From a virus: a stretch of DNA of 24,165 nucleotides. The notes beneath the pieces are model-generated. The model did no database searches, was not told where the DNA came from, and worked only from the letters and a program-made list of their open reading frames with translations. Made by a program: the position numbers and the translations under genes. The DNA lies in the IMG/VR virus record IMGVR_UViG_3300009428_000070, positions 1 to 24,165 of that record; one strand, 5' to 3'. Of the stretch, positions 8,748-16,000 are shown piece after piece (the first letter of the stretch is position 1; each line of letters starts with the position of its first letter).

Positions 8748-8944
8748 AAAGATTTGTAATATTCTTTTTAATATGGTACAGTCAACAAATGGCTATACCG
8801 TTTTGGGTGATAGGCCATGTACACTTACATTTTGCAACATGGCATAATATGTATGAATATGGTTTATCTATATTTTTACACTTAATGGTTGCGGTAGGTT
8901 TTTGGATAGATTGGAAACAAAATGGAAATAATATTAAAAAATAA
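8717..8944 (+). CDS. Small two-helix membrane protein (75 aa or shorter)
   Basis: The frame runs from an ATG at 8717, overlapping the upstream gene by 31 bases, to TAA at 8942-8944. A shorter 51-aa product could begin at the ATG at 8789, and a TTG at 8735 is also possible. Two hydrophobic segments are visible in the long form, at about 13-34 (RFVIFFLIWY onward) and about 48-65 (YGLSIFLHLMVAVGFWIDW), separated by a histidine-rich turn (GHVHLHFATWH). The C-terminus is polar and basic. Size and topology would suit a holin-like protein, but neither the sequence nor a neighbouring endolysin supports that firmly. The gap between flanking genes would otherwise be 200 bases in an operon with almost no gaps, which supports a real gene. 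Four bases separate its stop codon from the next start codon. Confidence 0.6.
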   Translation: MRRYSTLCGIKRFVIFFLIWYSQQMAIPFWVIGHVHLHFATWHNMYEYGLSIFLHLMVAVGFWIDWKQNGNNIKK

Positions 8945-8947
8945 ATA

Positions 8948-9727
8948 ATGGCAAACACTTTAGTATATGACGAAGGAGTAAATGGATGGCCTTCATTCTA
9001 TTCTTATGACCCTGATTACATGATAGGTATGAATAACTACTTCTATTCATTTAACGGGGGTAACCTTTACCGTCATAACACAAACGAAACACGAAACAAC
9101 TTCTACGGTGTTCAATACAATAGTACTGTTACATCTGTTTTTAATGATAATCCTCTTGAAAATAAAATTTTTAAAACAATTAATTTAGAGGGAGATTCAA
9201 GATGGTCTATTACGCTTGCTAGTGATATACAAGTAGGAGGTTTTGTTGAAGCATCTTATTATGAAGAAAAAGAAGGAAGTTTTTATGCTTTTGTAAGAAA
9301 CGCAGGAACTATTCCTGCACAAGCTAGTGAATACGTTTTACGTTCTTTAAATGGTATTGGACGAAGTGAGTCAGTTACAGGGGGAACAATAGTTTCTTTT
9401 GATTTGTCTACAGATTTGTCTACAATAATGTCAGTTGGAGATGCGCTTTATTTTGCATTGCCACCATATACCGCTCCTCAGTTAGCGGGAACAATAACAT
9501 CAATAAATATTGATTTGCCAAATGGCGTAAATAATATAGTGATAAATATTGCAGCACCTGCAGTAGCGATACCAATTCAAGATGCTTTTTTCTTATACAT
9601 TAAAAATGCAGTAGCAGAATCGCACGGTATATTAGGACACTACGGTGTCTTCACAATTACAAATGTAGACACAATCCCTATAAACCTTTTTACGGTAGAG
9701 TCTGAAGTAATGAAAAGCTACCCATAA
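8948..9727 (+). CDS. Conserved tail-associated virion protein (259 aa)
   Basis: The N-terminal half carries a pattern I recognise from crAss-like and marine Bacteroidota phage tail modules: VNGWPSFYSYDPDYMIGMNN, FYSFNGGNLYRHN, NNFYGVQY, then VFNDNPLENKIFKTINLEG (to about residue 80). The second half (about 135-235) is a beta-rich module with VGDALYF, then GTITSINIDLPNGVNNIVI, ending in NAVAESHGILGHYG. There is no membrane helix or signal peptide. The position between the muzzle/cysteine-rich proteins and the ejection genes points to a virion tail component; which one I cannot say. An exact 12-base tandem duplication (9401-9424) lies inside the gene and encodes DLST twice. The leader is A-rich (AAAAAATAAATA) without a Shine-Dalgarno site. 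Confidence 0.75.
   Translation: MANTLVYDEGVNGWPSFYSYDPDYMIGMNNYFYSFNGGNLYRHNTNETRNNFYGVQYNSTVTSVFNDNPLENKIFKTINLEGDSRWSITLASDIQVGGFVEASYYEEKEGSFYAFVRNAGTIPAQASEYVLRSLNGIGRSESVTGGTIVSFDLSTDLSTIMSVGDALYFALPPYTAPQLAGTITSINIDLPNGVNNIVINIAAPAVAIPIQDAFFLYIKNAVAESHGILGHYGVFTITNVDTIPINLFTVESEVMKSYP
9401..9424 (+). repeat. Exact 12-bp tandem duplication within the 259-aa gene
   Basis: GATTTGTCTACA occurs twice head to tail (9401-9412 and 9413-9424), giving the peptide DLSTDLST. The two copies are identical at DNA level, which suggests a recent slippage duplication that keeps the frame. Confidence 0.9.
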
Positions 9728-9733
9728 ATTTAC

Positions 9734-9741
9734 TATCTTTG
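9734..9741 (+). promoter_or_regulatory. Candidate Bacteroidota -7 element upstream of the GNAT gene
   Basis: TATCTTTG is an exact match to the Bacteroidota -7 consensus TAnnTTTG and lies in a 21-base gap, seven bases before the ATG at 9749. If used, transcription would begin within a few bases of the ATG, giving a nearly leaderless mRNA. No clear TTTG element is seen at -33. The exact -7 match in one of the operon's few intergenic gaps is suggestive only. Confidence 0.4.
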
Positions 9742-9748
9742 CTAGTAA

Positions 9749-10159
9749 ATGAAATTTAATATAAAGCAGATTACTGACGATAATTATGACAATATATTAT
9801 TAGGGTGGTGGCAAGATTGGGGATGGGATGCTCCATTAAAAGACTTTCTTCCTGAAAATGGAACAGGAGGTATTATTATTTTTGATGATGATATTCCAAT
9901 ATGTGCCGGATATATTTACAATACCAATTCAAAAGTAGCTTGGATTGATTGGATTATATCAAGTAAAACATACAGAAAAAAACCTCAGCGAAAGGAAGCT
10001 ATGGGCTTGTTAATTGAAAGATTAACAGAAGCAGCAAAGTCTACAGGAGCAAAATATGCATATGCTTTAATTAAAAGCAATAGCTTAATTGAGACATATG
10101 AAAAGCAAGGGTATGCACAGGGAGATAGCTACAATAAAGAGATGATAAAACTATTATAA
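9749..10159 (+). CDS. GNAT-family N-acetyltransferase (136 aa)
   Basis: The length and layout fit a single GNAT domain. There is an N-terminal strand and helix with GWWQDWGWDAP (19-29), the central strands GGIIIFDDDIPICAGYIY (40-57) and WIDWIISS (65-72), then the acetyl-CoA-binding loop and helix RKKPQRKEAMGLLIERL (76-92), and a C-terminal SLIETYEKQGY (alpha/beta-bulge motif common to GNATs). The usual (Q/R)xxGx(G/A) loop is degenerate here (R81-K-E-A-M-G86), though similar variants occur in phage GNATs. The substrate is unknown; it may acetylate a host or virion protein, or a small molecule. Sitting between tail and ejection genes, it is probably expressed late. It is followed after one base by the next ATG. 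A promoter-like TATCTTTG precedes it. Confidence 0.75.
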   Translation: MKFNIKQITDDNYDNILLGWWQDWGWDAPLKDFLPENGTGGIIIFDDDIPICAGYIYNTNSKVAWIDWIISSKTYRKKPQRKEAMGLLIERLTEAAKSTGAKYAYALIKSNSLIETYEKQGYAQGDSYNKEMIKLL

Positions 10160-10160
10160 T

Positions 10161-11030
10161 ATGGGAATTGCAACAGGTACGGCATTATTAATTTCTGCAG
10201 GAGTTGGTGTTGCTGCAAAAGGAACAGGAGCAATCATGTCATTTACTGCGGCAAACCGAGCAAGAAGTGCGGCAGAAGCAGCAGAAAGAGATGCTGACAA
10301 AAAAATGGAGGAAGCACGAAGAAAGCTTGAAGTTAATTTCGCAGATGCTTTATCAATAAACAAAGAACCTTACGAAAGACAAAGAGAAGCAATGCTATCA
10401 GCAGGAGCACAGGCATTAGAAGCAGGTGTTGAAAGCGAAAGAGGAGGAGCGGCTACCGCAGGAAGAGTATTAGCACAACAACAAGAAGGTCAAGGTCAGA
10501 TTCGTGATGAAATGAATAAAGATTTATTCGACCTTGAAGCACAGAAAGCAGAAGAAGATTCAAGACTTAGAGATATAAGTGTTGGTATGGACTTACAAGA
10601 GGTCGCAGGTGCTCAGCAAGCTGCAGCAGCTTTTGAAAATAGAGCAGCAATACAAAATACACAAGGACTTAATAACACTATCGGTGCAGTAGCAGATGGT
10701 ATAAATGCTTTTGCTTTATACTCTAAAGACAAACAAGCTATTGAGGATGCAGAGATTGAACAAGCCGCATTGGACAAACAAGCTCAAATTAAAGCCGCAG
10801 AAGAAGCAGCTAAATTAGAAGCAGAGACCAAAGGGAAAGCCGGCGCAGCTCCTGTAGTTGGGGCAGGTGGCGTAGTTGCTCCCGTAGCTCCTGTTCTTAA
10901 TCCAATTGAGAAAAAAGCAAAATTTGATTTTCAACAAGCAATAGACCAATTGGGCAATCCTTTGTCTAGAAATTATGCACCAAAAACTTTTCAAGACCCA
11001 TTTGACTATCTAAAAAATGTAAGACTATAA
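10161..11030 (+). CDS. Small internal virion/ejection protein, T7 gp14-like position (289 aa)
   Basis: The start is a hydrophobic Gly/Ala-rich segment (about 3-29: ATGTALLISAGVGVAAKGTG) followed directly by a long charged coiled coil (AANRARSAAEAAERDADKKM, about 31-60). Ala/Gln/Glu-rich helices follow to about residue 230, then a Pro/Gly/Ala/Val linker (about 232-252) and a short C-terminal part ending near FDYLKNVRL. One membrane-active segment plus coiled coils, and its place just before two much larger internal proteins, match the smallest ejection protein of T7-like phages and equivalents in marine podoviruses. It probably inserts into the host envelope during DNA ejection; that is inference. 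It is packed one base from the GNAT stop and directly abuts the next start (TAA-ATG). Confidence 0.68.
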   Translation: MGIATGTALLISAGVGVAAKGTGAIMSFTAANRARSAAEAAERDADKKMEEARRKLEVNFADALSINKEPYERQREAMLSAGAQALEAGVESERGGAATAGRVLAQQQEGQGQIRDEMNKDLFDLEAQKAEEDSRLRDISVGMDLQEVAGAQQAAAAFENRAAIQNTQGLNNTIGAVADGINAFALYSKDKQAIEDAEIEQAALDKQAQIKAAEEAAKLEAETKGKAGAAPVVGAGGVVAPVAPVLNPIEKKAKFDFQQAIDQLGNPLSRNYAPKTFQDPFDYLKNVRL

Positions 11031-13007
11031 ATGGCAACATACTATAAATATCAACCGAGAGACCCTCAGGCAGCAATAAATTGGGCTGAGGTAACAACAC
11101 AGTTATCTGACGTAGTTCAAGATGAAATACAAACAAGGATTGACAAGAAGGGTGCTATTAATGAAGCCACAAGACAATTTCAAAAAACTTTAGATGTAAT
11201 TCCTCAAGGAGAAAGTGATACTATTAGAAATTGGGGTATTGCCTATGCTGATAATGCAAGAGAAGTTACTCTTGTACAAGATAAGTTATTAAGAGCAGGA
11301 GGTATAGACCAATATGAATATACTCAAATGCGTCAAAATTTACTTGACGGAACTGAAAATGCTTTTAATTTAATTGAAGACTATCAAGCACAGTACGCTA
11401 CTAAAATGGAAAGGTTTAAAAGCCAAGACCCTGCTACCGCTTCTCAGAAAATGGAAGTGTGGCTTATGGAGAATGCTGAAGGATTTGCAAATTTTAATAG
11501 AAGTGAATTAGTCATTAATCCACAAACAGGAAAAGTTAGTGCAGGTTATAGAGAAAAAAATAAAGACACAGGATTAACCACAATATCTTCAAACCCTAAT
11601 GATTTAGTTGCGGTAAGTGCATTGCGTGGTCAAATAACAGGTACTTTTGATAAATACAATGTTGAGGCAGCTACTTCAAAATGGGTAGAAGCTACAGGAG
11701 CGTGGACAGAAATTGCTAAAGTAACAGGTGGTAGAACTTCTGCAGGTCAGTTAATTACATCTATAGACCCGTTTTCAAAAAAGCTTTCTAAAAGCGACAT
11801 GGAAAACTTAGGCCTAACAACAGAAGAAGGTGAAGTTGCAAACTTATATCTTTCGGCTGAGAACGATTGGATTAAAGGTCAGCTCTCAGGAAATGGATAT
11901 AACATCTCATCTGTACTTACTGATTTTGTAGTAGCTGACAAAGACAATAAAGAATACAGTTTTACTTTTGATGTAGAAGAAGCAAAAAAAGATAAGAGTT
12001 TAATACTAATGAGCAGAGAAGGAGGTACAGTTGTGCCTGTTTTTGATGAGAGCATAAACCCTAACTCCAAACAACAAGAGGATGAGGTATATGCTTATAT
12101 GCGTACGGCTATTAGAAACAAAGTTAATAGAGAGAAAAAAGCAGTATCAGTTAATGATTACAAATCTCCTACTACAAATGACACAAACAACGCTAATAAA
12201 GTAGGTGGTGAAAAGTCATCTCTTTCTAATGTTGCTAAGCTTTATTATGGTAATGCTGCTGAGGTAGATGAAGCGATAGATTTCTTAAGAAGTTCTAATC
12301 CTGCAATAGATACCATTGACAGAAACGCTAAGTCTGTAATTATTACATATACAGATGGTAGACAACCTGAAGAGTTAGATTTTGCGGATAACACAAACAC
12401 AGGATTGACACAAGATGCTTGGGTTACAGGAGCAGCCAATTTCTTTGCTACAAAGAAAATTGATAATATAGATACTTTATTGAAATCAAGTTCAACTAAT
12501 CCTCAAAGAAGTTTTAATGCTGAATCAAAAGGATTTGGAGCAAGTAATCAAAAAATAGATGAAACACAAGAAGATACATTCTTAAGAGAAATGGATAAAT
12601 TCATAAGTGTTGATTCATTTGTAAAAGATGATGAGAATAACTTTGATGAAACCTTAACAGAAACTGCAATTAAATCTGCTTTAAAATCAATTCCGGGAGG
12701 AAACAAACTTGTAGTTGGTACTGCAAAAGCAGGTAGTGATATAGTTACTGTTAAAGACGGTAATGTTGAAATTGCTAGAATTAATATGGAGGGAACTGAA
12801 GACGAGATTAGTGCACAAATAATAAAAGGATTAGATGATATTAAGCGAGCTTCTTGGAGTCTAGCAACAAAAGAAGATATTAAAACATCAGGATTAGGAT
12901 TTTTCCTTGTAGGTAAAGGAACTTCAAAAGAAGTTAAAAGAACAAGTAAGAGACAAGAGACTAACAAAAAACTTAATGTGGATGCTTTTGGTAATCCAAT
13001 AAATTAA
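11031..13007 (+). CDS. Middle internal virion/ejection (cargo-type) protein (658 aa)
   Basis: The start MATYYKYQPRDPQAAINWAE followed by helices (QLSDVVQDEIQTRIDKKGAI) resembles internal virion proteins I recall from marine Bacteroidota podoviruses. Length and position fit the middle member of the T7 gp14-gp15-gp16 order or a crAss-like cargo protein. It is mostly helical with Lys/Asp/Glu-rich stretches. Residues about 160-200 and 400-470 look more beta-like (SELVINPQTGKVSAGY; SVIITYTDGRQPEELDF). The C-terminus is basic (KGTSKEVKRTSKRQETNKK) and ends in VDAFGNPIN. There is no signal peptide, membrane segment or catalytic motif. The ATG abuts the upstream stop with no gap. It probably travels inside the virion and is injected with the DNA, which is inferred from context. 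Confidence 0.66.
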   Translation: MATYYKYQPRDPQAAINWAEVTTQLSDVVQDEIQTRIDKKGAINEATRQFQKTLDVIPQGESDTIRNWGIAYADNAREVTLVQDKLLRAGGIDQYEYTQMRQNLLDGTENAFNLIEDYQAQYATKMERFKSQDPATASQKMEVWLMENAEGFANFNRSELVINPQTGKVSAGYREKNKDTGLTTISSNPNDLVAVSALRGQITGTFDKYNVEAATSKWVEATGAWTEIAKVTGGRTSAGQLITSIDPFSKKLSKSDMENLGLTTEEGEVANLYLSAENDWIKGQLSGNGYNISSVLTDFVVADKDNKEYSFTFDVEEAKKDKSLILMSREGGTVVPVFDESINPNSKQQEDEVYAYMRTAIRNKVNREKKAVSVNDYKSPTTNDTNNANKVGGEKSSLSNVAKLYYGNAAEVDEAIDFLRSSNPAIDTIDRNAKSVIITYTDGRQPEELDFADNTNTGLTQDAWVTGAANFFATKKIDNIDTLLKSSSTNPQRSFNAESKGFGASNQKIDETQEDTFLREMDKFISVDSFVKDDENNFDETLTETAIKSALKSIPGGNKLVVGTAKAGSDIVTVKDGNVEIARINMEGTEDEISAQIIKGLDDIKRASWSLATKEDIKTSGLGFFLVGKGTSKEVKRTSKRQETNKKLNVDAFGNPIN

Positions 13008-13015
13008 TAGACAAT

Positions 13016-16000
13016 ATGGATAAGTTACAGGCTCTTTACGACAGTTTTATTGCAGGTAGAATACTAAGTACTCAGACTTCGTTTGAGGAATTTGCGCAAT
13101 CAACTGAAGAGCAAAAACTTTTTATGCACAAACAAGCACAAGAAGCTAGAGTTTTAAGCACAGAAACAGATTTCGCAACATTTGAATCTGCTTGGGCTGA
13201 ACAACAACTTGCTAACGAAGAAGTAAAAAAAAAAGAAAATTCGGAATTAAACTTGGCAAATGGTTCTTCGGAGCAAGCAGAGACTAATCAAGAACAAATT
13301 CCAATATTTGATCCTGAAGCTTTTGCGAATCGTGAAGAACCTGAATACGTACCTACTAATATAGGCGAATCGGATTATGAGTCTCCTTATGACAGAAGAC
13401 AAGGAGGCATGTATCCTACACAGGAAGCAATAGACGAAGCTAATAATCAAGGGGCTGCTGACTTTAAATTAACCTTACAAGAAACTAAAGCAAACGAACC
13501 CGCTAACTTACAGTTACAAGCAGATGAGGCTGCAACATTGGCTGCTGAAAAAGAAATAGGCAAAGCAAATTTAGCCGAATTACTTAAAACTGAAGACTTT
13601 GTAAACGCATTAGAAAACACAACTTCACAAACTATATCTCAATCTGAAACAGATGCAGTAGATTACTTTACATCAATGTACGGTAGCTATGGTTTTATCT
13701 TTAGAGCTGCAGGGGCAAACAAATTAGAGGTTATTGCTCCGGGCTCAGTAGAAAGAGAAACAATAATCTTAGGAGGTAAAGGTCGTTTAGAATCTGTTAC
13801 TCAAGAACAGGCTTCAAAATTAAAAAACTTTGTTTCAAATTATGCTCGTCCTCAAAATCAACAAACATCAGACGAAGAACAAGATGTAATTGATAATGCT
13901 ATTAAAATAGCAAATATTCGAAGAACTGCTCGTATTAATGCAGACGGAACAGAATCTACTGTATTATTAGAATCAGCAAATATTGACGGTAAAGAAGTGG
14001 TTTACCCTACCCTTTTTCCAAAAGGAGAAACATATGGTAGTGACCCAAGATGGTGGATGGAAAAAAGCGGAATGGAAGCTTATGAAGAAGCCAAAAAAAG
14101 AGGTGAGGTATTTAATTTTGACACAGAAGAAGCAGCACAAGAATTTGCAGAAGGTTCTTGGAAAAACATAAGTACTGTAGACGGGGAAGCTAAAGCATTT
14201 TATGCAGAACGAGGACTTGATTATACCACTTACAAAACTGAGTTAGATGCTTATGAAGATATAATGGATGAACTAAGGTTTATTGAAGGTCAACGTTATG
14301 ACCTTGCAAAAACCGCAGGTGTATTCAATGATGAAGGTGGTTTTGGTACAGAGGAAATGCCTTTTAGAGAAGAAGATTTAAGTAAAGAAAATGCAGAAAA
14401 ATATGGTGCTCTATATGTAAACGGAAGAAGAAGACAAGATATTTTAGAGTATACTGAGAAGCTTAATCTACAAGCTGAAGAACTAAGAGAAACAGTAAAT
14501 GATACTGACTTTAGAAGAGTAAGAGAAGATTTTGATTTAGTAATTGAAAAACAATTAAAAGGTAAAATAAAAATTGCTGCGGAATCTAACTATGTATACA
14601 AGCAAGAAGCAACTGCTCTTAACGAAGTTACGTTGTCAGAGTTTGGAGTAAGTAGAGAAAAACTACAAAACTATAAACCAAAGACTTCTGCAGAAGAAAT
14701 AAGAATAAACGACTTATTGGTTAGAAATGCTGAGGTTGAGTTTGGGAAAGCAGATGCTGCACAAAAATTTGAAGTAGCTAAGACTTATCTTGATGCCAAG
14801 GTTGATAGAAACGCACGTAAAACTTTTGTTGATAATTGGGCTTCATTCTCAAGTTCTTGGAGTGGAGGTTGGGCAAACGGAAAAGCAAATCAAAAAATAT
14901 TAGCAATGTCCATGGGTATTGTTGATATGGAAGATGACTTATCAATACGAGAAGCTGCAGAGTATATTGTAAATCAAAAAAATATACAACAAAGTAAACC
15001 AACAGGAAGAGCTTTAAGTAGATACCATGGTGCTCTTAGTTACTCTGAGAGAATGGATGCTTTTTATGATGACCCTGTTGAAATAGCAATGAGTATGGCT
15101 GCTCAATCAATTAGTCAAATGTTACCATATGGTTTAAAAATTGTAGGAGCAGCAGTAACTGCAGAGGCTGCAGTAGGTGGTACTATGGGAGCAACAGGTT
15201 TTTCCGCAGGGCCTCTAGGTTTTGCTACAACAGGAGCAGGACTTATAGCAGGTGGTATTGATGGATTAAAAAATGGAGTTGCTACTACGATGGTTGCTTT
15301 AGAATATACAAATTCTTTTTATGAAGCAGTATCTAATCAAGGTTACAAGCCTCAAGATGCTGATGAATTAGTTAACGCAATTAAAGACCCTGAAGTATGG
15401 GCAGAAGCTAAACGAATAGGACTAGCTCGTGGTTTAACGATAGGTGTTGTTGATAGAATATCATTCGGTTTAGCAGGTAGATTATTTAAAGTAGGAGCTT
15501 TAGGAACTAGGACTACAAGAGTTGTAGCAGGATTAGCAAGTGTTGCTACGCTTGACCCAATTTCTGAAGGACTAGGAGAATACCTAGCACAAAAAGTTGC
15601 AGGTCAAGAAGAAAGCATGGCTGAGGTCATGGATGAAATTATAGGTGGTGTAGGTATGAGTGCTCCTTTTGCAGCTATGAACATGTACATGGATGGAAGA
15701 AATGTAAACAACATAACTATAGCAGAGCAGTTTGAAGACATAGCTTATATGGCTGAATCAAATTACTCAGGTAAGAAGATTGCGGATTGGACTCAAGGTA
15801 TGCTTGAACTAGGACAGATTAGCCCTGAGTCTGCTCAAAGAATAAATCAAAACATTGGTCTTAGAAAAGATGCAAGAACTTTACTTGAAACAAACGGAGT
15901 AACTATAGGCAAGTTTGATTTTAGCAATAACCCTGCTTTAGAAAATAGAACGATGGCTTTGTTAGCTGCTAAAGAAAAACTTTCAGAAACAACTAATTCA

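Noticed and set aside
12548-12967. Minus-strand open frame opposite the end of the 658-aa gene
   Set aside because: Shadow of a Lys/Glu/Asp-rich coding strand, with no independent signals.
13983-14171. Plus-strand 62-codon frame inside the giant gene in another frame
   Set aside because: Lys/Trp-rich out-of-frame product within a continuous coding frame; nothing supports translation.
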